DNA from: Pyrenopolyporus hunteri
Taxonomy: Eukaryota; Ascomycota; Sordariomycetes; Xylariales; Hypoxylaceae
Assembly (NCBI GenBank): GCA_902806595.1
Contig: CADCXC010000004.1
Location: forward strand, 1,178,001 to 1,242,000
Length of the DNA stretch: 64,000 bases
Reading direction: 5' to 3'
A program made the position numbers and the translations under genes. Below are positions 1 to 12,261 of this stretch, in pieces. Each line of letters starts with the position of its first letter. Positions within the stretch are counted from its first letter, which is position 1. The notes beneath the pieces are model-generated. The model ran no database searches, was not told where the DNA came from, and was given only the letters and a program-made list of their open reading frames with translations.

Positions 1-1667
1 AATGCCGCCTCCAGAGCCTTCGCACCGGTTGGGCTATAAGCTTCCAGAACAATAAAGGCCACAGCGGGTGGTATATCCGCCGGCCGTACTTGAATAGTCG
101 CAATCTCTGTCTGCGGTGCTTTATTGGAATTGAAGGTGAGTAGGGTATCGCCGGTCCTCGCAGCTTTCAAGCCTGTTATTGCGCCTATCTGTCCCGGAGA
201 TAAATGCGGTATCTCGATAGTCTGTGCTGCCGATATCTGCATCATATTGAGAGGTCTCTCGAATTGCTGGAGGTGAGAATTCCACATGGGTGTGTTTTTC
301 TTGAGAACTCCGCTATAGACCCGCACGAACGTAAGCATCCCTCGACGGGGATCGTTGACTACTTTGAAAACCGAAGCCAGTGCCTCGACATGCGGCTGGG
401 GCTTCTTAGAAGGCTTGGGTGCTTGAAGAACCTGGCTGAGAGGCTTATACTCTCGGCCAATGCGTACCTCTAGTTCCGGACGGTCCGCAGGACTGGGCAA
501 GTAATCGTTAACTGCGTCAAGCAGGGCGGCAACGCCGATGTTCTTCAAACTTGACCCCAAAAAGACGGGTATCAGGGAACCTTGGCCGTCCTTAATAACA
601 CGGCGAATACTTTCTTTGATGGCAGCATCTGGCAGGCCCTTTCCATGAGCGGTCCACATTTCCAAGAGTTCGTCGTCCTTCTCGCAAAGTTGTTCAATCA
701 ACCTCTCTCGCGCCCGCTCCACCTCATCTTTGATGGGACCCTCGAGAACCCTTTTTGCCAGTTCTTCAGGGAAATCCTTAGTGCCGGCCCAACTAACCAC
801 AGAACGGGTGATTACGTCAACTACGCCTTTTATTGTCTCGTTACTCCACCAAGGTATTTGGCAGACCAATGGCATACCATTGAGCTTCAGACCGATGTCC
901 TGAACGGACTTCTTAAAAGAGGCACCGTCGCGATCGAGTTTGTTGACGAAGACAATTCGAGGCACCTTGAATTCTTGAGCGGAAGCCCAGACTCTTTCCG
1001 TATGTGCCTCAACACCCTCAACGCCGTCAATGACGCAGACGGATCCGTCAAGAATGGGTAGGCAACGATCAACCTCGAACCTAAAATCCACGTGGCCAGG
1101 CGTATCAATCAAGTTGATGACATGGTGCCGGCCACCCGGCTCCAGCCGTTCTTTCGGTGGCCAAGTGAAAGTAATGGCAGCCGATTGGATCGTAATCCCT
1201 CTTTCTCTTTCCATAGGCAAGAAATCAGTCACGGTATCTCCCTGGTCAACATCTATGGGTACGCATCAGCCGGATATGTAAGGGGTGCCGTCAACCTAAG
1301 CCTCTGCTCCCTCTTAGGGGCTCTTCGATTGAAATACACACGCCTAGCAACTTACGTCCTGCATGTTTCAAAGCCCCGGAGTTGTAAAGCATCTGCTCCG
1401 TAGTAGTCGTTTTCCCCTATGTCTCCGTAAGCGTTACGGTTCGTATAGCGGCACTCTTACTCGTAAGAAACGTACTGCATCGACGTGGGCGATGATGCCT
1501 ATATTCCGGACATACTTGATGCCGTGGTCCGGATGAGTGACATTGTGGCTTGAGAACCGTCTGACGCCGAAGCGCGCGCTCTCATGATATCTCGAACATA
1601 CTAGCGAGGATCTCAACAACCGAGAACACCTCAGCGAAGTTCGACATGTGAGTGCGAGTAAGTTCAT
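1..1667 (-). CDS. MEF2: Mitochondrial elongation factor G2 / ribosome-releasing factor 2, N-terminal part
   Basis: Translational GTPase that, with ribosome recycling factor, splits mitochondrial ribosomes after termination. Exons read as 1476-1667, 1356-1416 and 1-1252, continuing past the left edge; about 500 residues are visible. The N-terminus (about 40 residues, rich in Arg, Ser and Leu, no acid stretch) looks like a mitochondrial presequence. G motifs: AHVDAGKTT (G1, assembled across the first intron), ERERGITIQSA (G2), DTPGHVDF (G3) and VNKLD (G4). The DFLPMERERGITIQSAAITF segment fits the EF-G2 subfamily better than EF-G1. Introns are 59 nt (1417-1475) and 103 nt (1253-1355), both with GTA(C/A)GT-like donors. 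It is divergent from VPS17 across about 760 bp. The C-terminal domains are outside the window, so integrity of the whole gene is unknown. Confidence 0.93.
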
Positions 1668-2425
1668 ACCCTCGGACTATCGCGAAGGAAGAATGTCCGT
1701 TTCATTACTGGGACACCATAAATCCGTGGGAGCTGAACTCAACTCAATTCAACTCGACTCTCGACTTTTAGCAAGCTCTTTTAGAACTTAGTATACGGTC
1801 TCCTATCGTCGTGATTGTAATTGACTCCAAATTAGAGAATGTAGGACGTCAGTTAGGTTTAAGTCAGGTAAGTCAGGTACGTGTGTAGGCCCATACGTAG
1901 ATTCCCTGGACGCAAAAACTCAATCTTTTAAGTACCCCTGGTGGGTACCTAGGTACCTACATGTAGGCAGGTATCGGAAGTGGCCGTAAGAGCGCACGGG
2001 TCATATGGGCGTATATGGGCGTTTGGGCAGGTACGTACCACGGTATGTACCTGTGCGGAATACCTGTAGATTCCACACATGCCTAGAAGGCAGGTACCTA
2101 GGTACTTACCTAGTCAAGTACACGATTCCCCACCGATGATGATTTTGGTGAGAGACTGCCGATTCCCGACTTCACCATCTTGAACTGACTCCCCGAGTGG
2201 TTGCTTGGTTGCTGGTCCTCAGACTAACCTCGACTAGTTTCCTCAGGCGCCCGGGGCTATAGCTGAGGTTCGCGAATACTGTTCCGTTTAACGAAGAGCT
2301 ATTGCAACTCGCGGACTTCCTGGAATGCGACCCCTAATCCTCGATAACTATCCTGCTCTTTCGTTATATTCGTCAACTTTCGCCAACCTTTCCTCTTCCC
2401 AACCGCTGGTTTCCACTAGGACGCA
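1668..2425. promoter_or_regulatory. Divergent spacer between MEF2 and VPS17
   Basis: No gene is visible. The spacer must carry both promoters. It contains two blocks of the palindromic TACCTAGGTA family at about 1940-1973 and 2093-2120, and a pyrimidine-rich stretch (about 2350-2400) just upstream of the VPS17 start, as is common in fungal promoters. Promoter role is inferred from position only. Confidence 0.5.
1940..2122. repeat. Palindromic TACCTAGGTA-family blocks
   Basis: Two close blocks, GGTACCTAGGTACCTACATG at about 1945 and GGTACCTAGGTACTTACC at about 2095. Each is built of the self-complementary unit TACCTAGGTA and could fold as a hairpin. The same units recur across the window's spacers. 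Confidence 0.7.
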
Positions 2426-4317
2426 ATGGATTACCGCTCCACGATAGCTGACGATGATCATCCTGCCGGCGCATCCCCTTGGGGTTCATCGTCCCCCCCG
2501 GCCTCGCCACGCCGCAACGAGTCCAATTTCAGCTCTCTAGGCAACGAACAAGCTCCCTCTTCGTCGTATCAATATGCGGGCCACGATCCCAGCAATGGGT
2601 TTACGCACGAAGACCCGGGCGTCAATGCATTTAGACGGCCAGGAACGGCTAGCAGTACCGCCTCCACGCCTGCATACGATTCCTCGGAGCAATCAGCGCC
2701 CTCGCAAGAACGACAAGACCAGCCCGACGCCGGGGCTGGCGTAGAACAACAGCAACCCAGCACGCCGCCAAAGTCACAACCGCAGGCAAAGCCAAGGGGT
2801 CCCCAGTACAAATTACAAGCGAAGATTACGGGATTGGAACGCACGGGTCGTAAAGATCCTATCTTGAGATTTGACGTACACGTAGGTCTCAATATTGGAA
2901 GGGATACGCGCTTTATTATGCTAAGCTCTCCTAGACGAATATACCCCAATTCCGAACTACCCAATACCGCGACGTCCGCCGCTTACATTCCGAATTCGTC
3001 AAACTTGCTGAGCACCTCATCTCCGCCAACCCCGATGCCCTCGTCCCTGCGGTTCCGCCCTCGGTGACTTCCGCTGGTGCCGGAACGGACGAGGACGAGG
3101 CGAGGGTAAAGGCACTCATGCAAAGATGGTTCAACTACGTGTGCAGCAACGAGGTGCTTATGAGAGATGACGAGATGGTCTTGTTTGTCGAGAGCGACTT
3201 TGGGTACAGCCCAATGGTTAAGAAGAAGCAGCCAGCAACGGGTGTGCGGAGAAAGGTGTTAAAGCAATTTGCGCCACCTCCCGACGACACACCGGAGTTA
3301 GCAGAAGCACGGCCTGTAGTGAAACTATTCTATCTGGGCTCGATGGACGCAGGACACAAAGTCGATAAACTTGTCAAGTCACGTAGAGGTACGTAGTCCT
3401 CATATCTACTACGTAGATCGCCAATCGCTGACAGAGCAACAGGGTTGGGGCTAGCAGAGTCCGATTTCGGCGTCAAAATTGGTGGGATGAACGTCCAGGA
3501 GCCTCACCAAGGCCTGGCAAACGCATACCGGAAACTCGGCAAGATCATACAGACAGTGGGCGATTATCACGCAGCCCAAGCCACCGCCGAAGCAACGACC
3601 CTTGGCGATCCGTTCCAGTACCACTCGCAGGACGCGTTCATCGTCAAGGAAACCCTGACGAACAGGCAACTTCTCATCCGAGAATTCATACAGGCACAGG
3701 AGATCGCGCAGAACAAGCTCAACGCGGCGAACAGGCTACGGGCCAACTCCACCGTCCGGTCGGACAAGGTCGACGAGGCCATCGCGGCCCTCGACGAGGC
3801 GCGGCACGCGGAGCTGGAGCTGGGCCAGAAGACGTCGCGGGTGACGCAGAACCTGGTGCAGGAGCGTCGCAGGTGGTTCGCGCGCACGGCGGCCGACCTG
3901 CGCCTCAGCATCCGCGAGTTCGTGACGCGCGAGATCGAGGCCGAGCGCCGCACGCTCGCGCTCCTCGAGAGCGTGCGCCCGGACATCCGCGCCATCGACT
4001 CCTCCGGCGGGCTCAGCCGGCTCGGCCGCGAGGCGCACCCCGCCGTCCGCCGCGCCAGCCTGGCCGCCAGCCAGGGCCCCAAGGGCGACGCCTGGAGCGG
4101 CGTGCCCCGCCGCACCGACAACAGGAGCATGTCCGGCAGCTTCATGTCCGGCGTCGCCGAGGAGGACGACGGCGCCGACGCCGCCCAGCGCCCTGGGTCC
4201 AGGGCGCTCAGCGGCAGCGGGCTTACCCCCGGCCTCACCGGTCTGACGGAGGAGGACGACGAGGATCGCGTCGACGCTAGGAATGCTGCTAGTCGGTTGG
4301 CAACCAGTACGTTCTAG
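2426..4317 (+). CDS. VPS17: Retromer sorting-nexin subunit Vps17 (PX-BAR protein)
   Basis: Membrane-bending subunit of the retromer coat, which with Vps5 retrieves cargo from endosome to Golgi. Exons 2426-2881, 2935-3388 and 3443-4317 join to 594 residues, close to the family's usual length; introns are 53 and 54 nt. Residues 1-125 are a disordered Ser/Pro/Gln region. A PX domain follows at about 127-240, starting QYKLQAKITGLERTGRKDP and continuing across the first intron as FRTTQYRDVRRLHSEF. The C-terminal half is a helical BAR domain (about 330-520) with Glu/Arg-rich heptads, then an acidic Ser/Gly tail. The third exon becomes abruptly very GC-rich after about 3720, with nearly all third codon positions G or C. 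That creates long false ORFs on both strands, which were ignored. Confidence 0.94.
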
Positions 4318-4597
4318 GGGTTTGGGCGGGTCGGCTTATCAGAGGGAGGAGTGGAGGAGGGGAGGGGGTCTGATATGGAAGAGCCTAGATCCTCAACTTC
4401 CTCATACTCACAAAGCCGCAATGAGCGAGGCACTTGGTGGGTGTGAAGTAAGCGAATGTGTATGTCGTATACTTAGCTATTGTATGTACATGGGTTTTGT
4501 TTTCTCTCTTCATACATGTAGCTCTTGATCCCAGTTCAGTAGTACCCTTTTCTCTGGGCGTTGAATGAAATGAATGAATTGAATCGAAGCATAGTAT

Positions 4598-4622
4598 AGC
4601 TACCTAGGTAGCTACCTAGCTT
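4598..4622. repeat. TACCTAGGTA-family block
   Basis: TAGCTACCTAGGTAGCTACC is a near-perfect palindrome about 280 bp after the VPS17 stop. It could form a hairpin in a read-through transcript. Related TAGG runs lie at 4765-4795. Confidence 0.6.
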
Positions 4623-7600
4623 ATTCCCTCCATTACCTCTTCCTCCGCTTCTCGTCAGTCTATTTCCTCACCGGTCATGGCGCCGGAGAAAAAATTTTTT
4701 ATAATCCTCTATCAGTCGAGTGGCTGGTTGGTCAGCTAGGGACGTTTGAACCTTGCGAGCTACGTATGTAGGTAGTAGGTAGGTTGACTAGTTGGTGATA
4801 CCCTAAATACGGGATCATCCTCCGAGTCCGACTGCAGGTCTGTTCTGTAGAGCTTGCTCGGTTACCGCTTCGGTGCGACGGTAGCTGCGGTGCCTAGCCG
4901 CCACTACTGTAACTATGGACATGCGAGATACGGCGCGCAGGAGCGTATTCCATGCGCCTGTTGCCCATGCATATCCATCCAGGGTCCATCAGATCTTTCT
5001 ACGCCGGTGTTTCCTGTATAGTGCGCCTGGGTATCTTGCAGTTAGGCCAATATGGGGAAGTATCAGGGTGGCGAATAACCCCCTGGTAGTTCATTGCTAT
5101 TGATCAGTTTATATGTAGGTAGGTTAGGTAGGTTTGGTAAGACGAATAGAAACGCAATATGTATGTACCGGCACGATTATCGTCTTCGTATTCCCCCTCG
5201 ATGTGAAATGCATATTTATTTACATGGCGTCATTACCTGGTACATACCTTGGGTAACCATTTAGGGATGCAGTATAAAGTATCGTCGCAGCCCCGCCATC
5301 TTCGAGAGCCCGGATCGTCGTCTTCTTACTTCGATAAGTGCGTTGCAAAGCTGGTATAAAAGCTAGACATGCATACAGGGCACATATGCGATGCATCTGG
5401 ACCCTTAAGTCCCCGAATTTTTAATCAGATGCGTCGAACTTTGAAATTTGTGGTCGTGAGCTTCCCGTCAGACTTAACTAGTCCCGCCTGTTTGGCCGAA
5501 AGTAGATAATGCTGCATATTGTTAGCACTAGGTCATGGCGAAGCTGAGCTGATCATGATTCTAAATGGCTGCCGGCAGTCTTGTCACCAATGTTGATCGT
5601 GGGGTTGGTTTTTTCTTGGGAGAATCCATTGACTAATGGAAGACGGAAGCACAACGACACCAACGATCCCATAATCCGAGACTAGCTGCCGGGTCCACGC
5701 CATACGAGGTGGCACCGATGAATAGCTATAGTCACATACGTCCGAGTGAAAGAACCATCAGCAATGTGTAGACACATAGTACGCCTCACAAGCCTGCGTA
5801 TACTTGCCTATGTTAGGGATATTCAGGCATAGAAGGGGATAGTGTTATATGCAGTGTGCGCTAGGGATAGTTGATGCATACCTTACATATAGATGCATAT
5901 GCATTGCTATGTTACTCGGCAGTATGGTATATTATTAGCTTCCATCAGCTTCATCGATTTCCCATTAGGATCCCGTCGAAATTGGCGCGCTATGGAAATA
6001 CTGTCATGCATATGATACGAGCATCGCTATTCGATCGACAAGGTGGATGATTCAAATACGTAGTGGTGTCTTTAGCCGGATGTCGACTGCTATTCAAGTT
6101 GAAAGCTCAGTAAGCGTCATGGAATACATTTGGTCACACCACCCATATAATACGCTACGGATGTGGTGTGAAGCTATCGGGATAGTTATAGGTAAGATAA
6201 AAATAACTTAGATATATCCAGATAAGCACCAAAGGCCAGTCCAATAAGTTGCGCGAAGATAATTGTGGTGGCTTTGGGTAACTTCTTTATGCTGAGCAAC
6301 CGTTTTGGATGTCTGTGTCTGCCTCGGTAGTTCAGCGTCATCGTGGTTCAACAGCTTTGATACTTGAAAGAGCCAAGGCCGGGGAGTTAAGCGGTGCTAG
6401 CCCGGTCGTGTGGGTGAGATGTTACTCTACACGGGACATTCCTGGTTATATATTATAACAATCCTTTGGTCGAGACTAGGTATTTATCAATCTACGTGTT
6501 GCGTTATCAGTGTATAGCTCGAAATTCTCCGGAGCAAGGCAGTTCCTAGTTGGTCATCATCAGTAATAGTAATGTACCTACGCAGCTAACTTCGCCGTCA
6601 GGGAGCCAGTCTGGACGTGAAGTTTTGTTACGTGATGACCTATCACAATCTCTGCGAGATCGGTCGACGTGGCATGTGGCCGTTTCACAGCATCCCCCCG
6701 TTGTTTGATAATGGTATATGGAGATGTCCTGCTTATGATTTTGAGTCCCTAAGCATCGCAACTTGACGTACCTAGAGAAGCTTGTTCAAGCCTATCACCG
6801 AAACTACTCCCGAGAGCCCCGTTACGCTGCATGTGTGAAGCCTCATAGTCGTTCTAGGTATCCATTTAGAGAATAATAAGACGGCTTATAAGACACCTCC
6901 CTGGCTTCGGAAAACAGGGTAAACGAGACGGCACGTCAATGGGCCTAGACCATTCTTAGAATAGGGATGCCACAGTACGTTTACCTACACGTTCTGCGTG
7001 AAGGAGCTCTATGTAGCTTTGATCCCCAATTTCTCCAATTCTCTCCAGCGGGACGGAACCCCCTCAAAAAGGGACAATTGGGGCAAAGGGGCCATTTCAT
7101 CCCCCATCAGTAAACGATTGGCAAAATGTAATAAGGGCACGAACTGCATGCTACTGTATGTAGTAAAGGGAAACGTATTCCGGCTTCCGTGACCATTGTC
7201 GAAGAAGTTCAATTGGCTGTATTCCAAGACGCGGCTAGACTCCCGTCGATGGATAGGCGGATCTGCGCGAACCAGAATCGCCGAGTCGTAGTAACACGAC
7301 ATCACCGCGGTATTTGATCACCGCTTGAATACAGGAATACCGGCCATGGCTCCGAACGAGATTTCGACTCTGTTGATATATGACACTCTTGTGAGATAGC
7401 TCCCAATCGGACGTGAGAGGATTCTGCAGCTTCTCTGCGAGGTGATTGCCAGAGCTACCCCTTAAAATGCTAAAGCTGTGCAGAAAGCTGTGAGACATGT
7501 GAAAAGTGATAGCGTGGAGCCTGTCGTACGACCGCGTTGCAACCTGTGAGGCAGGGAGCATATTCTACGCGTGTCGTATCCGCGTAAAAATAAGTTGAAC

Positions 7601-8164
7601 GGCAACCAGGCACATATGTAGCATAGAGTTGAAAGCCCTGGTGATCTAGGTGGAACGAAGACATTGGTCAACTTCGGCGAGATAGGTATGCGTAGAGACC
7701 AAGCCACGACTACCCTGTACGCGATAGACAAAGGTTCGAGCTGTATCGTTCTAGACGAACAAGCCTATCTTGCTACAAGTCGAGCATCTGGCTTCACCCT
7801 AGCCCTGTCGGCAATATCAAAGAATTACTTCGCCATACTAGTAGACAGGGGAAGGTTACTTGGTTGCGCTCGTTTGCTCGCCGCCCCTGTTGCCATGTGC
7901 GAGAATCTCGCGTCAGGCCCGGGGGTGTCGGCAAAATTGACCCTTGAAGAGGCCTTGCATAGACGGGCTCGCGGTAGAGGAGCATTTCTCCTAGGCTAAT
8001 AGCTCCGAACGATCCTGAAAAGAGGTGCCTAGGCTTTTAAAAGCCGATCTTGTAGTTGAATGAATAATGCAGGCGCCATTAGGTAGCGGTTGTCATTATG
8101 CGATGAGAAGTTGTTGGTTCTTGGGTGGTAGTGAGAGATCAGTCGGGAACGGACAGAAGATGTA

Positions 8165-8390
8165 CGTACTAGGTACCTAGTATCAGTATGTACGATAGGT
8201 ACAATACATGTGAGTCGGTAAGGACGTTGCTTCCACGTTCTATCGCGAAATTTTAAGCCCATTCGACGATGAAAAAAGGCCACTTTAGGTTTTCATGATT
8301 CTTCATGATTCTTGGAAATGGCGTTCCTTAGGATATGGTATCCGATAGTCTGATCACCTATAGTAGGTACCTAGGTGGGGGTAGGTAGGC
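8165..8390. repeat. Two TACCTAGGTA-family blocks
   Basis: ACTAGGTACCTAGTATCAG at about 8169 and TAGGTACCTAGGTGGGGGTA at about 8364, in a gene-free stretch upstream of the dehydrogenase. Each has a self-complementary core. Confidence 0.6.
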
Positions 8391-9937
8391 ACTACTGCTA
8401 CTGCCTCTATGCATAGGCTCTGTAAACGCAGGGGACAGGGGTCACCTATCGCAAAGTTCGAAGGAAACAACCCCCTTCCCTCCCCAAATTAGGAAACCAT
8501 ACGCTCCGCGCTTATGAATTCCATTTTCATTCAGTTCCTTTCTTGTACATACCTACATATCTTTCTTACCAATCCCTCTCGATACTCAACTCTCACTTCC
8601 GTTCTGATATGCTGTAAGATATCAACTCTGGTCAATTGCATCCTTCAACGGGTCTCGGAACAGTCCCGTATGCCTGGGAACCTGTAATCCTTGTATTGGA
8701 TTAGCTTAACATCCCAGCATTTCAGGGTCTTCCACCAATCGTTTAATATAGCTATCTCCTCACAACTTCCTAATATCAGGATGACGGCGAAATATCTCCC
8801 GTCTCTTTTGGCTAGTCTCGTCGGAACCAGTCTAGGCTCCCCGTGCAGTCGATCCCGCTAGCCCTCTTCAAGCCTTGTCCAAGGAATCTTCAATGTCTGA
8901 TCCGAAGCCTTTACTGCTTCAATCTCGACCTAGTGCCGCACCTAGGAGACACTTCCGGATTCGCCGCATTGAGAACCGCTCTCTACTTCCCGACAATCAA
9001 TACTGGTTGGTGTTGATACCGTGCTTGGGTGGTTATGATATTGACACCTATACCACTCATAACCTGGAAAATGCAGTCCACATCATTTTCTAATTCCTCA
9101 TAGAGCACCAGATGTCGTGTCATCTTGGTGGTATCTTCCAGGCATCTCCTCACATGAGCCGAGTACCCAGCAGGAAGAGACACACCATTGACGCGGAGTG
9201 AATTGCAACGGTACCATATAATGCTACTCCGTACGTACGTGATGTCACGTCTCGACCTGCAAGTACCGGTGGTATAGGATGTATAGGTACGGAATATGCA
9301 AGGACGAATGCCCACAGCTACACCACATCCATATGTGAGGCACCATCAGGGATCTCGTTACCGAACTTACATAGTCGCATTACTGCTAGCTTCTTGCATA
9401 TGCTTGTCTAAGATTCTGAAGACCCTATTATTTCTCGAGATAACTTGTTGGCGTATGACTGGACCTGGGAGAATTCACAGAACGCTCTATGAGCCTGTGG
9501 ATCCTGGTTCCTGCTCCGATCTTAGGATCTTCCATGAAGATACCTATAGGTAATGGCATCGTTTACGCAAGTGGCTTGTTATGGCCTTCTCCCCATACTC
9601 CAATACATAAGGGGGTGGGGGTCCTTGTTGACTGTTGGGGTCAGACTCTTACATCTGAACCAGATTCTATACCTCTTATATCCGCATATCATTTCTCACC
9701 AGAAGAATCAAGGTATATTACTTGGCTTGATTCAGGCCCCTTTTCCCCTTCATACTATCTCACAGGTTATCCAAGCTACTTTACCTTCCCAGTTTAAGTC
9801 CCCCCCCATCTAGCTACCTCCAAAATCTACTACTGTCCACGCTTCAATCTCGTGAAGCATATAAGAGGCTCTTTATCATTAACCCTGATCTCAGTCCATA
9901 TCCTACCCCGTCCCACGCTACTGGCCGTCACTTGATA

Positions 9938-11405
9938 ATGGCCCCCTCCGCAATGGCTGATGTCGCCCCAATACAGTTACCCATCTATCCAAAGCACTCC
10001 GACAAAATAAATGCTTCCGTCTTACATGGGCCTCGAGATTTGCGATTGGTGAGTCCTTTCTCCTATTGTTGTACCATTATTTTACATGGGGCCACCTTGC
10101 GTTTCTCTGGCCTTCTTCAGACTATTAACTGGTTCCAACTTTATAGGAAATCAGGAATATTGAGGAGCCCGGCCATGGCGAACTACAGATTGCCGTCAAG
10201 TCCACTGGCATATGCGGTTCAGATGTCTCCTATTACAAGAAATTTGCCAACGGAGACCTATGCGCTTGTGCTCCGTTATCCCTAGGACATGAATCGTCCG
10301 GCACGGTCGTGGCTATCGGGCCAGAGGTCCGTGGATTCAAAGTTGGTGACCGTGTTGCTCTAGAAGTCGGCGTCCCTTGCGGTCAGTGTGGTATCTGCAG
10401 AAAAGGCAGGTATAATCTATGCAAAAAAATGCGCTTCAGGAGTAGCGCCAAAAGCGTCCCCCACTTCCAGGGAACTCTCCAGGAGAGGATAAATCATCCA
10501 GCAATCTGGTGTCATAAGTAAGGATAATACCCCTCTCCATCCACAACTTCGGACCTTGTTACTAACCGCCCCCCAGGTTACCTGATCATGTCACCTTCGA
10601 AGCTGCTGCCTTGCTTGAGCCATTGTCGGTTGCCATTCATGCTGTAAATCGTGCTAGTCCTGCACCGGGTTCTACAGCTCTGGTCATCGGTGCTGGGACA
10701 GTTGGCCTCCTGACTGCCGCAATGGCGCGTCAGTCTGGCTGTACAACGGTCACCATTACCGATGTGGATGCCGGTCGTGTTAACTACGCTCTAAAGAGAG
10801 GCTTTGCTACGCATGGCTTTGTCGTTCCCCGGCCTCCGCATGCCTCGTCTAGTAACTCGTCCGTGTTCACAAATTCCGGAAGTTCTACACCCTTAGATCC
10901 TGGGACTATGACTCCGGCTAGTTTTCTTTCAAGCTCCATTCAAGAACAGCTGGAAGCGGCTAAAACTCTGGCGGCCGATCTCCTCTCCTTAACGAAGCCG
11001 CCTCCGAGTTTGAGAAATGACGACGAAGACGAAGGTGTCGATGTGGCATTCGAATGTACTGGAAAGGAGTCTTGTATGCATACCAGCCTGTATGCTACTC
11101 GGCCGGGTGGCAAAGTTATTATGGTCGGTATGGGTACACCAATCCAGACTCTTCCAATGTCTGCTGCGCACCTCAGAGAAGTGGACATTTTAGGGATATT
11201 CCGGTATGCCAATACTTACGGAACCGGTATAAGATTACTCTCTGCTCAGGGTCAAGGTGGAGCTGGCTTCACTCTACCAAGTCTCGACGACATGGTGACC
11301 CATCGATTCAAGGGCCTCGGCGCCGCAAAACACGCGTTCGAGCTCGCTAGCAGGACAGTGGATGATCACGGCAATCTTGTGTTGAAAGTGGTCATCGAGG
11401 CCTAA
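9938..11405 (+). CDS. Zinc-dependent medium-chain dehydrogenase, sorbitol/xylitol dehydrogenase type
   Basis: Probable NAD-dependent polyol dehydrogenase. Exons 9938-10048, 10147-10517 and 10577-11405 give 436 residues; introns are 98 and 59 nt. Catalytic zinc ligands are C60 (GICGSD), H85-E86 (LGHESSG) and E175 (LLEPLS). The structural zinc site is C115, C118, C121 and C129. The Rossmann glycine motif GAGTVGLL lies near 198-206. The protein is about 70 residues longer than typical sorbitol dehydrogenases, mostly because of a Ser/Thr/Pro-rich insert at about 245-320 within the coenzyme domain. A second ATG 15 nt downstream is a possible start. Substrate is not determinable from sequence; xylitol, sorbitol or arabinitol are family options. 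Confidence 0.88.
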
Positions 11406-12261
11406 TACCTCTATTGCATTTCTGCATTCACCCGCATGATTAGGTACCTATATAGGTACCTACGTACGCACCAGCATTTGGACCTAGGATTCGCAATCCT
11501 CCATCCTCAAAAACGAAAGATGGAACCAGCAACGGCATAGAGTATTAACGACAAAAAAAAAAGGTTCCCATTTAGACACTCAGGCGGCATTGCACTGACG
11601 GTTCGGCAAGCAAAACTTTTACGAACGGCTTATACGCCCGGTAATGGATAATCCGCATCGAAATTAAAACTGAGAAGCATACCTGATACCAGTCAACAGA
11701 CAGGGCCAAAATAATTTTCCTTAGTTATTTTCTACTTCTTTACGTCTTTCCTACCACTTCCCCCCTATTGCGTAATGACAAAAGCATGTGATGGGTAGAA
11801 TGGTGCCACTGAGGCCGACTATTGTGGCACGAGTTGGAGATTTATAGCGATCGCATTTGGTGGAAGCTACTTGATCTATCTGGGGACACCGACTGCGTGA
11901 CCTGGCTTTTCCCTCTTCTTGTTCCTTTATTTTTCTTTTTATCCTTCATGGTAGAAGGATCGTTGTCGTGATGCTCTAGCGAGAGCGAGGAACTAATTAT
12001 CACGTAGTCTTAATGCACCCCGAAGGTCATGAATCAATCCATTAATAGTTGAGCTTATACTTCTCAGCTAATCGTGAAACCTCGATAGGCCTATTGTCAT
12101 CATGACTTTGTCGTAACTTGATACTAGTTTCGTGCCCAACACACATAGCTTACTTGCTTAGCCTGACCTCTAAAACGCCTTGCAAATGCAAAGAATCATA
12201 TTCCGAGATGCTCATCCCCTCTTCTTGGATATGCCCTCGTTCTGGATCTACGTCTACCCCC
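11406..12261. other. Convergent spacer, dehydrogenase / CSN6
   Basis: About 850 bp between two stop codons, so it holds both 3' UTRs. A TAGGTACCTATATAGGTACC palindrome lies at about 11441-11466, close behind the dehydrogenase stop. An A-run (about 11550) and T-rich stretches near 11700-11950 could serve in 3'-end formation. No gene was seen. Confidence 0.5.

Larger units (their letters stand above)
4318..9937. other. 5.6 kb spacer without a convincing gene
   Basis: Only short, unconserved ORFs are present on both strands. Contents seen: an ATG-initiated pair of short ORFs after VPS17, TACCTAGGTA-family blocks at about 4600-4622, 4765-4795, 5112-5135, 8165-8205 and 8363-8390, a possible degenerate 5S-like segment near 6325-6460, a 10-bp direct repeat (TTCATGATTC twice) near 8292-8311, and a short leader-like ORF at 8781 behind a pyrimidine-rich stretch. 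The part from about 9560 is probably the promoter of the dehydrogenase gene. No transposase, reverse transcriptase or terminal repeats were recognised. Confidence 0.6.

Noticed and set aside
3567..4238. 223-codon minus-strand ORF opposite VPS17
   Set aside because: A mirror of the GC-rich third exon; Arg/Ser/Ala-rich with no domain, while the plus frame is a clear BAR domain.
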